Assembly: GCF_013340935.1 (NCBI RefSeq) | Contig: NZ_WHOS01000002.1 | Span: 62,001-126,000, forward strand | Direction: 5' to 3' | Length of the DNA: 64,000 nucleotides | From: Azospirillum melinis | GTDB taxonomy: Bacteria; Pseudomonadota; Alphaproteobacteria; Azospirillales; Azospirillaceae | Shown: positions 38,542 through 48,066 of the stretch, in pieces | Numbering within the stretch: the first letter of the stretch is position 1 | How the letters are laid out: each line of letters starts with the position of its first letter | Position numbers and translations under genes: made by a program | The notes under the pieces: model-generated | Databases searched by the model: none | What the model was told of the DNA's origin: nothing | What the model saw: only the letters and a program-made list of their open reading frames with translations

Positions 38542-39684
38542 ATGTTCGGTAGGCGCACTCTCCTTGCCGCCGCGGCGGCCCTGGCCCTGACCATTCCCGT
38601 CGCCGGCACCACCGGCGCACAGGCGCAGCAGCCCCCGGTCCGCATCGCCCTCATCGGGCCGATGAGCGGCACCGGCGCCTTCGAAGGCCAACTCGGCCTG
38701 GAAGGCGCGCAGGCGATGGCCGCGGTGATCAACGCCAAGGGCGGTGTGGCCGGCGGCCGCAAGATCGAGCTGCTGACCTACGACGACAAGGGTTCCCCCG
38801 AGGATGGCGTCAGCGCCGCCAAACGGGCGATGGAGCAGGACAACGTCGACATGATCATCGGCGGCTGGTTCAGCGCCGTCGCCCTGTCGATGAAGGAAGT
38901 GACGCGCGACAAGATCATCACCGTCATGACCAGCTCCCAGCATCCCAAGGTGACGGAGGAGGGACACAAGTACCTGTTCCGCCTGAACGCCACCTCGGCG
39001 ATGATGTCGGAGTTCTATTCGAAGGCGATCTGCGAGCGGATCAAGCCCAAGTCCATCGCATTCATGAACGTCAACGACGACTGGGGCCGGCTGGAGCTGG
39101 ACAACTACACCAAGCTGCTGACCGGCTGCGGCATCGAGGTGAAGGGGCACGAGTTCTACAACCGCACCGACACGGACTTCACCACCGCGCTGACCAAGCT
39201 GAAGTCGCTGAACGCCGACGCCATCTATGTCGCGGCGATCAACACCTCGCAGGGCGCGACGATCTACCGGCAGATCAAGCAAACCGGCTATCGCGGCAAG
39301 GTCATCGCGTCGGCCGGCAACATGAACCCGAAGCTGGTCGAGCTGTCCGGCAACTCGCTGGAGCAGGTTTATTCCGCCTCGCCCTTCACCGAGGACGGCG
39401 CCGCCCCGTCGCTGAAGCCGTGGCTGGAGCAGTACCGCAAGGACTACAAGAACGACCCGTCCTTCATCGCCGCGCTCGGCGCCCAGGCGGTGCAGACCCT
39501 GGCCTTCGGCGTCGATGCCGCCGGCGGTGACCCGCGCGCCTACGACAAGATCGCCGCGGCCCTGAAGTCGCAGGCGGTCCCGACCGTGATGGGGGAGCTG
39601 CGCTTCTCCGACAAGGGTCAGGCGAGCCAGGCGATCCATCTGGTGCAGGTTCAGAAGAAGCAGATCGTCAGCGTCCGGGATTAA
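38542..39684 (+). CDS. periplasmic binding protein of a Liv-type ABC transporter (copy 2)
   Basis: A 380-residue type I binding protein with a signal peptide (MFGRRTLLAAAAALALT..., cleavage near GAQAQQ). The mature part opens PPVRIALIGPMSGTGAFEGQLGLEGAQAM and continues with YDDKGSPEDGVSAAKRAM. GGAGGAA precedes the start. It is separated from the lyase gene by 75 bases and from its permeases by a 193-base gap containing a large inverted repeat. Its ligand is probably the substrate, or a precursor, of the preceding catabolic genes. Confidence 0.9.
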   Translation: MFGRRTLLAAAAALALTIPVAGTTGAQAQQPPVRIALIGPMSGTGAFEGQLGLEGAQAMAAVINAKGGVAGGRKIELLTYDDKGSPEDGVSAAKRAMEQDNVDMIIGGWFSAVALSMKEVTRDKIITVMTSSQHPKVTEEGHKYLFRLNATSAMMSEFYSKAICERIKPKSIAFMNVNDDWGRLELDNYTKLLTGCGIEVKGHEFYNRTDTDFTTALTKLKSLNADAIYVAAINTSQGATIYRQIKQTGYRGKVIASAGNMNPKLVELSGNSLEQVYSASPFTEDGAAPSLKPWLEQYRKDYKNDPSFIAALGAQAVQTLAFGVDAAGGDPRAYDKIAAALKSQAVPTVMGELRFSDKGQASQAIHLVQVQKKQIVSVRD

Positions 39685-39701
39685 TGACCGGTAGCAAGAA
39701 G

Positions 39702-39853
39702 CCCTCTCCCGTCCCGGGAGAGGGAGGGGACCCACGAAGTGGGGAGGGTGAGGGGGCGGCCAAGAATCCCGGACCGCCTGGTTCCTTGGATCACCCCTCA
39801 CCCTTCCCACCGCTTCGCGGCGGGCCCCTTCCCTCTCCCGGGGCGGGAGAGGG
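39702..39853. repeat. 152-base palindromic intergenic repeat inside the operon
   Basis: The element starts with CCCTCTCCCGTCCCGGGAGAGGG and ends with CCCTCTCCCGGGGCGGGAGAGGG (each given in two halves of a self-complementary hairpin, the first at 39702-39724 and the second at 39831-39853). Between them GGGGAGGGTGAGGGG (39740-39754) is complementary to CCCCTCACCCTTCCC (39794-39808). The whole forms one large imperfect fold. It looks like a dispersed bacterial palindromic repeat (REP/MITE-like) that landed between the binding-protein gene and its permease, where it could also lower downstream expression. Confidence 0.75.
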
Positions 39854-39877
39854 GGACTCCCGACAGGAAGATTCGAC

Positions 39878-40756
39878 ATGGATTTCACCGTCTTCGCCCA
39901 GCAGATCGCGAACGGCCTGGTCAACGGGATGGCCTATGTGCTCATCGCCACCGGGCTGACGTTGGTCTTCGGGGTGCTGCGCATCGTGAATTTCGCCCAT
40001 GGCGAGTTCTACATGCTCGGCGCCTACATCACCTATTTCGTCGGCACCCTGTTCGGGCTCGACTACATCGCGGCGGCGGCGATCTCGGCCGTGGTGGTGG
40101 CGGGGCTCGGCGTCGCCGCCAACAAGCTGATCTTCTGGCCGCTGCGCCGCGACCATGAATTCACCATCCTGCTGTCCAGCCTGGGCCTTGCCCTGCTGAT
40201 CGCCAACGGCGGCGAACTGCTGTTCGGCGCCGATCCGAAATATGTCGAGAGCCCCTTCGCCGACGAGGTGCTGGACATCGGCACGGTGACGCTGACCCAG
40301 CAGCGCGTGCTAGTCTTCGCCGCCGCGGTGGTGACGCTGATCGCCGTCTACCTGTTCATCCGCTATTCGCGCTTCGGCAAGATGATGCGGGCGACAGCGC
40401 AGAACCCGGACGGCGCGGCGCTGACCGGCATCAACATCGGGCTGGTCCACACCTACACCTTCGCGCTCGCCTGCGGGCTGGCGGCGCTGTCGGGCGCCTT
40501 GGTCGGCCCCACCGTGATGATCTTCCCGACCATCGGCAACTGGGCGGTGCTGAAGGGCTTCATCGTCGTCATCATGGGCGGTCTGGGCAGCGTCACCGGC
40601 GCCCTCTTCGCCGGCCTGCTGCTCGGCGTCATCGAATCGCTGGGCGGCGGCTACATCTCCCTCGGCTTCATGGAGGCGATCGGCTACGCGATGATCATCG
40701 CGGTCCTGCTGTGGCGCCCCAACGGCCTGTTCAGCACGGCGCGGGGTCTGCGATGA
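39878..40756 (+). CDS. livH: Liv-type ABC permease, LivH family (copy 2)
   Basis: A 292-residue membrane protein with LivH motifs NGLVNGMAYVLIATGLTLVFG, RIVNFAHGEFYMLGAY, TAQNPDGAALTGIN and KGFIVVIMGGLGSVTGALFAG. ACAGGAAG precedes ATG 39878. Its stop overlaps the LivM-type start by ATGA. It belongs to the transporter that follows the aconitase/lyase genes. Confidence 0.92.
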   Translation: MDFTVFAQQIANGLVNGMAYVLIATGLTLVFGVLRIVNFAHGEFYMLGAYITYFVGTLFGLDYIAAAAISAVVVAGLGVAANKLIFWPLRRDHEFTILLSSLGLALLIANGGELLFGADPKYVESPFADEVLDIGTVTLTQQRVLVFAAAVVTLIAVYLFIRYSRFGKMMRATAQNPDGAALTGINIGLVHTYTFALACGLAALSGALVGPTVMIFPTIGNWAVLKGFIVVIMGGLGSVTGALFAGLLLGVIESLGGGYISLGFMEAIGYAMIIAVLLWRPNGLFSTARGLR

Positions 40757-41757
40757 ACACCAACTCTCACGGCCAGCCCCTGGCAATCGCCGGCGGCGTC
40801 GCCGCGCTGGCCGTCCTGCCCTTCCTGGCCGGCAACGCCTATCTGGAACATCTGCTGGTTCTGTGGATGCTGTATGCGCTGCTGGCGCTCAGCCTCAACA
40901 TCGTCATCGGCTATCTCGGCGAACTCACCTTCGGCCATGCTGCCTTCGTCGGCGTCGGCGCCTACACCTCGGCGATCCTCTCGACGCAGCTCGGCCTGCC
41001 GCCGCTGCTGGGCCTGCCGCTGGCCGGGCTGGTGGCCGCGGCCTTCGGTCTGGTCATCGGCTATGCCGCATTGCGCGTGGTCGGGCCGCAGTTCGCCATC
41101 CTGACGCTGGGCTTCGGCGCCATCCTGTTCACCATCACCAACCATTGGGTCGATCTGACGCGCGGGCCCATGGGCATCACCGACATCCCGCCGATGGCGA
41201 TCGGCCCGCTGGCCTTCGACAGCGCCCGCCCGACCTATTATCTGGTGCTGGCGCTGGTGCTGGCGACCGCCTATCTCTGCCACGCTCTGGTGGGCAGCCG
41301 CACCGGCCGCGCCTTCCTGGCGGTGCGGGAGAATGCGCCGCTCGCCGCCTCGCTCGGCATCAACGTCTTCCACACCAAGCTGATGGGTTTCGTTGCCGCC
41401 ACCGCCATCGCCGGCATCGGCGGCGCCATCTATGCCCACTACATCCGGGTCATCACCCCGGACATCATGGGCGTCCACAATGTCGCCGCCCTCATCATCG
41501 TCGTCATCATCGGCGGGCGCGGCACCATCCTGGGGCCGATCCTGGGGGCGCTGGTCTATATCGGCCTCCTGGAATCGCTGCGCGTCGCCGGCCCGCTGCG
41601 CATGGTCATCTTCGCGGCCCTGCTGACCGGAACCGTCGTCTTCCTGCCGGGCGGGCTGATCAGCCTGTGGCAGCGCTGGCGGAATGCCCACAGGTCGGAG
41701 AACACCCAGCCGGCCACGCCCACCGGCTTGCCCAGCACCGAGGGAGGTGCGAAATGA
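40753..41757 (+). CDS. livM: Liv-type ABC permease, LivM family (copy 2)
   Basis: A 334-residue membrane protein with YLGELTFGHAAFVGVGAYTSAIL, the cytoplasmic loop GRAFLAVRENAPLAASLGINV and NVAALIIVVIIGGRGTILGP. A longer frame opens at 40711, but ATG 40753 overlapping the LivH stop is preferred. The last ~25 residues are a polar tail (RSENTQPATPTGLPSTEGGAK in part), within which the ribosome site of the next gene lies. Confidence 0.92.
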   Translation: MNTNSHGQPLAIAGGVAALAVLPFLAGNAYLEHLLVLWMLYALLALSLNIVIGYLGELTFGHAAFVGVGAYTSAILSTQLGLPPLLGLPLAGLVAAAFGLVIGYAALRVVGPQFAILTLGFGAILFTITNHWVDLTRGPMGITDIPPMAIGPLAFDSARPTYYLVLALVLATAYLCHALVGSRTGRAFLAVRENAPLAASLGINVFHTKLMGFVAATAIAGIGGAIYAHYIRVITPDIMGVHNVAALIIVVIIGGRGTILGPILGALVYIGLLESLRVAGPLRMVIFAALLTGTVVFLPGGLISLWQRWRNAHRSENTQPATPTGLPSTEGGAK

Positions 41758-42531
41758 ACCCCGCCGCTCAGGAAATCCTCGCCGTCAGCAACCTGACCCG
41801 CATCTTCGGCGGCCTGACCGCGGTGCGCGACGTCACCATGACGGTTCAGGCCGGCGAGGTGGTCGGGCTGATCGGACCGAACGGCGCCGGCAAGACGACG
41901 CTGTTCAACATGCTGGGCGGTTCGCTGCCGCCCTCATCCGGCAGCATCCGCTTCGCCGGCACCGACTGCACCGGCGCGCCGTCGCACGTCATGGGCCAGC
42001 GCGGCGTGTCGCGCACTTTCCAGATCACCAGCCTGTTCCCCAGCCTGACCGCGCTCGACAATGTGCGCAGCGCCGCCTACCGCACGACGCGGGCGGGCTG
42101 GGGGGCCGCCATCCTGCGCAGCCCCGCCTATCGGCGGGAAGAGGCGGAGCTGCGGCGCAAGGCGCTGGAGATCCTGGCCTTCTGCGACCTCGACCACCGC
42201 GCCGACACGCTGGCCGACGCCATGTCCTACGGCGAGCAGCGCCGGCTGGAGATCGCCATCGCGCTGGCCGCCGAGCCGCGCCTGCTCCTCCTCGACGAGC
42301 CGGCCGCCGGCATGAACCCGGAGGAGGGCCAGCGGTTGGTCGAAATGATCCGCCGCATCCGCGCCCGCGGCGTCACAGTGCTGCTGGTGGAGCACCACAT
42401 GCGCGTGGTCGCCAGCGTCTGCGACCGGCTGGTGGTGCTGGACCATGGGGTGAAGATCGCCGAGGGACCGCCGGCCAAGGTGCTGAACGATCCGGAAGTG
42501 ATCCGCGTGTATCTGGGACGGGAGCCGGTCG

Positions 42532-42539
<8 letters not shown>
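41754..42539 (+). CDS. livG: Liv-type ABC ATPase, LivG family (copy 2)
   Basis: A 261-residue ABC ATPase with GPNGAGKTTLFNM near residue 42, GVSRTFQITSLFPSLTALDNV, the signature region MSYGEQRRLEIAIAL and LLLLDEPAAGMNPEEG. GAGGGAGG in the end of the LivM gene serves as ribosome site, and start and stop overlap by ATGA. It powers the second Liv-type importer with the LivF-type partner. Confidence 0.92.
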
Positions 42540-43239
<700 letters not shown>

Positions 43240-43244
43240 CGGGC

Positions 43245-44687
43245 ATGTCCGGTACAGAGGTGGTGGAGCGGGCGCGGGCGATCCTCGGGCCGGCGCATGT
43301 CTTGTCCGATCCGGCCGACACCGCCCCCTTCCTGGCGGATTGGCGCGGGCGCTACCGCGGTGCAGCGCTGGGCGTGGTCCGTCCGGCCGATGCGGCTCAG
43401 GTGGCGGCCATCGTCCGGCTGTGCGCGGAGACCGGCACGCCGCTGGTTCCGCAGGGCGGCAACACCGGGGTGGTCGGCGGCGCCATTCCCGACGACAGCG
43501 GACGGAGCCTCGTCCTGTGCCTGTCGCGCCTGAACCGGGTCCGCGAGGTCGATCCCATCGGCGACAGCCTGACGGTGGAGGCCGGCTGCACCCTGGCCGC
43601 GGTCCAGGCCGCCGCGGAGGAGGCCGGGCGGCTGTTCCCGATGAGTCTGGGCAGCGAGGGCAGCTGCCAGATCGGCGGCACCATCGCCACCAACGCCGGC
43701 GGAACCGCCGTCCTGCGCTATGGCCCGATGCGCGACCTCGTGCTTGGTTTGGAGGTGGTGCTGCCCGACGGCACGCTGTGGAACGGGCTGCGGGCGCTGC
43801 GCAAGGACAACACCGGCTACGCCCTGAAGCACCTGTTCATCGGGGCGGAGGGCACGCTGGGCATCGTCACCGCGGCGACGCTGAAGCTGTTCCCAAGGCC
43901 GCAAAGTGTTGCCACCGGCTTCCTCGCCCTGCCCTCGCTGGACGCGGCCCTGCAAGTGTTCGCCCAACTGCGCGGTGCGCTGGGTGACCGGGTGACCACG
44001 GCGGAAATCCTGTCGGAGGCGCAACTGGCGTCGGTGCTGGCCCATGTGCCGGGCACGGTCAGGCCGCTCGGCACAATCATGCCCTGGTATCTGCTGGTCG
44101 AGGTCACCGACCCGATGCAGGGGCTGGATCTGGCCGCGCGGCTGGAGGATCTGCTGGCAACCGGGCTGGAGGACGGACGCATCGCCGACGCGGCGGTCGC
44201 CCGCAGCCAGGCCCAGGCGAATGGGATGTGGAAGCTGCGCCACAGCGTGTCGGAGGCCAATCGCAAGAGCGGCATCGTCGTCGGCCACGACACCGCGGTG
44301 CCGGTCGCCCGCATCCCCGACTTCGTCGCCCGCGCTACCGCGGCGGTCGCGGCGGTGCGGCCCGATGCCCGCGTCGTGGCCGTGGGGCACATCGGCGACG
44401 GCAACATCCATCTGGTCGCCATTCTGCCGGAAAGCCTCCGCACATCGGGCGAGCCGCTGGACCGCATCGCCCAGACGATCAGCGCCGCGGTCCATGAGCA
44501 GGCAATCGCGCTCGGCGGCACCATCAGCGCCGAGCATGGCATTGGCCAGAGCATGCGCGACGCGCTTGCCGCCTTCAAGGGACCGGCGGAGATGGCGCTG
44601 ATGCACGGCATCAAGCAGCTGTTCGACCCGCTGGGAGTGATGAATCCGGGCAAGGTCGTGGCGGCCCGGCACTGCCCCCGGCACTGA
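43245..44687 (+). CDS. FAD-linked 2-hydroxyacid dehydrogenase (D-2-hydroxyglutarate dehydrogenase-like)
   Basis: A 480-residue flavoprotein. The FAD domain has LVPQGGNTGVVGGAIPDDSG near residue 65, GTIATNAGGTAVLRYGPMRDLVLGLEVVL near 145 (quoted as its two ends, GTIATNAGG and LGLEVVL) and GAEGTLGIVTAATLKL. The C-terminal domain has GHIGDGNIHL, which supplies metal ligands, and SAEHGIGQ. This pattern is that of D-2-hydroxyglutarate/D-lactate dehydrogenases. As last gene of the operon it probably oxidises a 2-hydroxy acid formed in, or feeding, the aconitase/lyase steps. Confidence 0.87.
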   Translation: MSGTEVVERARAILGPAHVLSDPADTAPFLADWRGRYRGAALGVVRPADAAQVAAIVRLCAETGTPLVPQGGNTGVVGGAIPDDSGRSLVLCLSRLNRVREVDPIGDSLTVEAGCTLAAVQAAAEEAGRLFPMSLGSEGSCQIGGTIATNAGGTAVLRYGPMRDLVLGLEVVLPDGTLWNGLRALRKDNTGYALKHLFIGAEGTLGIVTAATLKLFPRPQSVATGFLALPSLDAALQVFAQLRGALGDRVTTAEILSEAQLASVLAHVPGTVRPLGTIMPWYLLVEVTDPMQGLDLAARLEDLLATGLEDGRIADAAVARSQAQANGMWKLRHSVSEANRKSGIVVGHDTAVPVARIPDFVARATAAVAAVRPDARVVAVGHIGDGNIHLVAILPESLRTSGEPLDRIAQTISAAVHEQAIALGGTISAEHGIGQSMRDALAAFKGPAEMALMHGIKQLFDPLGVMNPGKVVAARHCPRH

Positions 44688-44703
44688 CCATTGTGTCCCC
44701 GGC

Positions 44704-45534
44704 TCAGGCCACCGCCGTTATCACATGCGCCTGAATCCTGCCGTCGATGGGGCCGTCGGCGAAATGCCGGGCGATGGCCTGGGTGGCGAGGTCCGTCACC
44801 TCGTCGAGACGGCCTGCATCCCGCGCCTCGATCTCCAGGCGCATGGGCGTTCCCTGGCAGAAGCCGGTCGCCGGATCGGCGGCCGTCGCCGCCCGGCTGC
44901 GCAACGTCACGGTCTCGATCCCGATGTCGGTGAAGCCGACTCCGTGGAGGTCGTCGCGGATGCGCCCGGTGTCATGGTAGCCGTGCGGCGTCCGTGCCAT
45001 GAAGCCGGGCGGATCGTCGGGAAAGGCCGCGGCGACGGCGGCGCTGACGACCGCGGCGATCTCATTGTCCTCGATCCGGTCCCACACACTGAACAGGAAG
45101 CGGCCTCCCGGCTTCAGCACCCGGCGGGCTTCGGCAAACCCCGCGGACTTGTCCGGGAAGAACATCACGCCGAACTGACAGACGAGCGCATCGAAGCTGT
45201 CGCTCTCGAAAGGCAGGCTCAGGGCGTTCGCCTGCTGCCAAATAACTCGTGGGGTCTCGCGTGACGCATCCAGCTTCTGCGCCGCATGGTCGAGCATCGG
45301 CTGATTGAGGTCCGTCGCAACGAGTTCGACGCTTGCCGGCAGGGTCTGGACCAGGGCGCGCGTCACGATCCCGGTTCCGGCCGCCGTTTCCAGAATCCGT
45401 CCTTCCACGCCCGTAAGCCGTCGTGCCATATCGCCGGCATAGGGTTCGAACAGGAGGGGGCCGAGATAACGGTCGTAGAGCGCCGGAATCGCCCCCGCGA
45501 ATGCCTTGTCCACGTCAGCCATGTCGCCCCCCAT
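44704..45534 (-). CDS. class I SAM-dependent methyltransferase
   Basis: A 276-residue Rossmann-fold methyltransferase. Motif I reads ILETAAGTGIVTRAL, followed by VATDLNQPMLDHA, the post-motif QFGVMFFPDKSAGFAEARRVLKPGGRFLFSVWD (quoted by its ends QFGVMFFP and FLFSVWD). It resembles UbiE/COQ5-like small-molecule methyltransferases, but the acceptor is unknown. ATG 45534 is used; ATG 45522 is possible. It is convergent with the FAD dehydrogenase operon and is probably a single-gene unit. Confidence 0.82.
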   Translation of the reverse strand: MGGDMADVDKAFAGAIPALYDRYLGPLLFEPYAGDMARRLTGVEGRILETAAGTGIVTRALVQTLPASVELVATDLNQPMLDHAAQKLDASRETPRVIWQQANALSLPFESDSFDALVCQFGVMFFPDKSAGFAEARRVLKPGGRFLFSVWDRIEDNEIAAVVSAAVAAAFPDDPPGFMARTPHGYHDTGRIRDDLHGVGFTDIGIETVTLRSRAATAADPATGFCQGTPMRLEIEARDAGRLDEVTDLATQAIARHFADGPIDGRIQAHVITAVA

Positions 45535-45595
45535 TTCAAAATGCGGGATCGCTCAGCCTAATCCGCGCTGACGATGCGGGCGATGGCCAATTGGG

Positions 45596-45622
45596 GGCGG
45601 ACCCATGCTCCTTGGGTCCGCC
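45596..45622. repeat. 10-bp hairpin near the MFS gene end
   Basis: GGCGGACCCA (45596-45605) pairs exactly with TGGGTCCGCC (45613-45622) around a 7-base loop. It stands between the methyltransferase start and the MFS terminator, so it may reinforce termination of the MFS transcript or lie in the control region of the methyltransferase. Confidence 0.5.
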
Positions 45623-45641
45623 AATCGACGAAATCGCAACG

Positions 45642-45685
45642 AAAAGCCCCCCGGAGCCATGCGTTTCGGCATGGCTCCGGGGGGC
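45642..45685 (-). terminator. intrinsic terminator of the MFS gene
   Basis: A perfect 17-bp stem (45646-45662 with 45669-45685) with a 6-base loop lies 29 bases beyond the MFS stop codon. Read on the minus strand, the stem ends GGGGGGC and is followed at once by TTTTCG, the pattern of a Rho-independent terminator. Confidence 0.85.
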
Positions 45686-45713
45686 TTGCGGTCATCTTAG
45701 GAAAAGGGATGGT

Positions 45714-46955
45714 TCAGCGGTCCGACCGGGTGAGGAGCCGCAGGATCAATGCTCCAGCCGAGGCGGCGGTGGCGACGGCGACCACACCGTTCCAGCCCCA
45801 GGCGGCCAGGGCCTGGCTGCCCAGCGTGGCGCCGGCAGCCATGCCGATGAACATGCCGACCATCAGCACCGCGTTCAGGCGGCTGCGGGCGGCCGGATCG
45901 ATGCCGTAGACGATGGTCTGATGGGCGATCAGCGATGCCTGGACGCCCAGGTCGAAGCCGACGGCGCTCGCAACCAGCAGCCACAGGCGGCCACCTTCGG
46001 GCAGCAGCGGCGACAGCGCCATGGCGGCGAAGGACAGCACGGCCAGACCGGCACCCAACCGGGTCATCAGCGCCGGACCGCGGCTGTCGGCGATGCGGCC
46101 GGCAATCGGCGCCACCAGCGCACCGGCCGCACCGGCCAGACCGAAGGCGCCCGCTGCGGCGGCGCCCAGATGGAACGGCGCGCCATGCAGCATCACCGCC
46201 AGGGTCGACCAGAAGGCGCTGAAGCCCAGCGACAGCAACCCCTGCGCCATCGCCGCCCGGCGCAGTCCGGGATGACGGCCCCACAGCGTGACCATCGAAC
46301 CCAGCAGTTCGCCGTAGCCGAGGTCGGTCGTCGGCTTGAAGCGCGGCAGCCCGCGCCACAGCGCGGCACCCAGCAGGGCGATGCTGCCGGCGGCGACGAC
46401 GAACACGGCGCGCCAGCCGAACTGTTCGGCGATGACGCCGCTGACCACCCGAGAGAGCAGGATGCCCAGCAGCAGGCCGGTCATCACCGTGCCGACCACC
46501 CGGCCGCGATGCTCCGCCGGGGCCAGGGTCGCGGCGGCGGGGACGATGTCCTGCGCCAGCGTGGCCGAAAGACCCATCACCAGGCTCGCCGCCAGCAATC
46601 CGCCGATGGAAGGCGCGAAGCCCGCCGCCAGCAGGGCCGCGACCAGCACCGACACCTTCGCCAGGATGATGCGGCGGCGGTCGAAGCGGTCGCCCAGCGG
46701 AGCCAGCAGCAGGATGCCGAAAGCATATCCCAGTTGCGTCAGCGTCGGCACCCAACCGACCGTCCGGTCCGCCGCCCCGATGTCGGTGCCGAGCACGCCC
46801 AGCATCGGCTGGCTGTAATAGAGAGTCGCCGCCGCCAGACCGGCGCCAGCGGCCATCAGGAACACCAGCGGCCGGCTCATCCCGCTGTCATGCGCAGGAG
46901 CAAGCGGCATTGGACTTGCCAGCGGCGTTGCATGCGCGGTTTGAATGGTTGTCAT
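45714..46955 (-). CDS. MFS transporter
   Basis: A 413-residue membrane protein with twelve predicted segments. The MFS loop motif is LLLAPLGDRFDRRRIILAK between segments 2 and 3, and a second LVAPIAGRIADSRG is in the matching place of the C-terminal half. The ~25-residue N-terminus is cytoplasmic. It resembles AraJ/YdeA-like drug or metabolite exporters, but the substrate is unknown. It is divergent from a LysR gene and ends at a strong terminator, so it is a monocistronic LysR target in all likelihood. Confidence 0.87.
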   Translation of the reverse strand: MTTIQTAHATPLASPMPLAPAHDSGMSRPLVFLMAAGAGLAAATLYYSQPMLGVLGTDIGAADRTVGWVPTLTQLGYAFGILLLAPLGDRFDRRRIILAKVSVLVAALLAAGFAPSIGGLLAASLVMGLSATLAQDIVPAAATLAPAEHRGRVVGTVMTGLLLGILLSRVVSGVIAEQFGWRAVFVVAAGSIALLGAALWRGLPRFKPTTDLGYGELLGSMVTLWGRHPGLRRAAMAQGLLSLGFSAFWSTLAVMLHGAPFHLGAAAAGAFGLAGAAGALVAPIAGRIADSRGPALMTRLGAGLAVLSFAAMALSPLLPEGGRLWLLVASAVGFDLGVQASLIAHQTIVYGIDPAARSRLNAVLMVGMFIGMAAGATLGSQALAAWGWNGVVAVATAASAGALILRLLTRSDR

Positions 46956-47050
46956 CGTTCGATCCCCTCAAGGGCAGACAGTGGCTTGGTTGAGGGGGAA
47001 TATGACTGCGGGTCGCAGGTCACGGTAGCCGGACCGGGTGTAGATTTGCT

Positions 47051-47065
47051 ATACGCTTCACGTAT
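47051..47065. promoter_or_regulatory. ATAC-N7-GTAT LysR-type box overlapping the regulator's start codon
   Basis: ATACGCTTCACGTAT has 5-base inverted arms and fits the LysR consensus of T-N11-A with ATAC-N7-GTAT symmetry. It covers the first bases of the LysR gene start (47064) and lies 96 bases from the MFS start, so binding would repress the regulator directly and could act on the MFS gene. Confidence 0.5.
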
Positions 47066-48002
47066 GAGCAATGACCTCTCGGCGGTCGGCAGCGACCGCA
47101 TCGCCCTGCTGGAGACCTTCGTCCGCATCGTGGAGGCGGGGAATCTGTCGGCCGCGGCCGCACAGCTGGGCAGCACCCAGCCGACGGTCAGCCGCCGCCT
47201 GCAACTGCTGGAGCGGACGCTTGGCGTCCGGCTGCTGCACCGCTCGACCCACCGGATGAACCTGACGGAGGACGGCACCCTCTGTTACGAGCGGGCCAAG
47301 GATCTGCTGGCCGGCTGGCAGATGCTGGAAAGCGATGTCCGGGGCGCCGACGACCAGCCGACCGGACATTTGCGGGTGCTGGCGCCGCATGCCTTCGGAC
47401 AGCAGCAGTTGATCGGGCCAGTGGCGGACTATCTGCGCCGCTATCCGCGGATGACGGTGGAATGGCTCCTGCACGACCGCATGCCGGATTTCATCGCCGA
47501 GGGCATCGACTGCGCCATCCGCGTCGGCGAGATCGCCGATCCGTCGGTGGTCGCCCTGCGGTTGGCGGAAGTGCCGCGGATCGCCGTCGCCTCCCCCACC
47601 CTGCTCGGCGGGCGGCCGGTGCCGCAGCATCCGGACGAGTTGGCGGACCTGCCCTGGCTGGCCCTGCGCACCTTCTACCGGGGCGAGGTGACGCTGACCC
47701 ATGCCGGGACCGGCGAGACGGTCGGCTTCCCCATCCGCCCGCGCCTGTCCACCGACGGGCTGCAGGCAATCCGCAACGCGGCGATCCTGGGGCTGGGGGC
47801 AGCCATCGCCTCGCAATGGGCGCTGGTGGACGATCTGGCGGCAGGCCGGCTGGTGCAGCTGGCGCCGGACTGGCAGGCGCCCACCCTGCCCGTCAGCTTG
47901 GTCTATCATCCCGCCCGCCACCAGCCGGCCCGCCTGCGCCGCTTCATCGAGGTGATGCGCGTCGCCGTGCCCCTCGCCTTCCGCGCGGTGCAGGCGCCAT
48001 AG
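47064..48002 (+). CDS. LysR-family transcriptional regulator
   Basis: A 312-residue LysR-type regulator. The HTH occupies residues 12-70 (ALLETFVRIVEAGNLSAAAAQLGS, PTVSRRLQLLERTLGVRLLHRS), then a CrgA-like effector domain (GHLRVLAPHAFGQQQLIGP, GIDCAIRVGEI). The frame is open far upstream, but that part is antisense to the MFS gene; ATG 47064 begins the family N-terminus. It likely controls the divergent exporter. Confidence 0.88.
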   Translation: MSNDLSAVGSDRIALLETFVRIVEAGNLSAAAAQLGSTQPTVSRRLQLLERTLGVRLLHRSTHRMNLTEDGTLCYERAKDLLAGWQMLESDVRGADDQPTGHLRVLAPHAFGQQQLIGPVADYLRRYPRMTVEWLLHDRMPDFIAEGIDCAIRVGEIADPSVVALRLAEVPRIAVASPTLLGGRPVPQHPDELADLPWLALRTFYRGEVTLTHAGTGETVGFPIRPRLSTDGLQAIRNAAILGLGAAIASQWALVDDLAAGRLVQLAPDWQAPTLPVSLVYHPARHQPARLRRFIEVMRVAVPLAFRAVQAP

Positions 48003-48066
48003 CGTCAAAAGGCGGCGGCTTCGCCACGGCTTTGCTATGGTGTCCGCGACTTGTTCAGGAAGGCCG

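Noticed and set aside
39702..39853. Simple Rho-independent terminator between the binding-protein and permease genes
   Set aside because: The structure is a 152-base multi-hairpin repeat without a T-run, and the permease genes need the same transcript.
45423..47063. Long upstream extension of the LysR gene frame
   Set aside because: The extension is antisense to the MFS gene; LysR proteins begin just before the HTH, as with ATG 47064.
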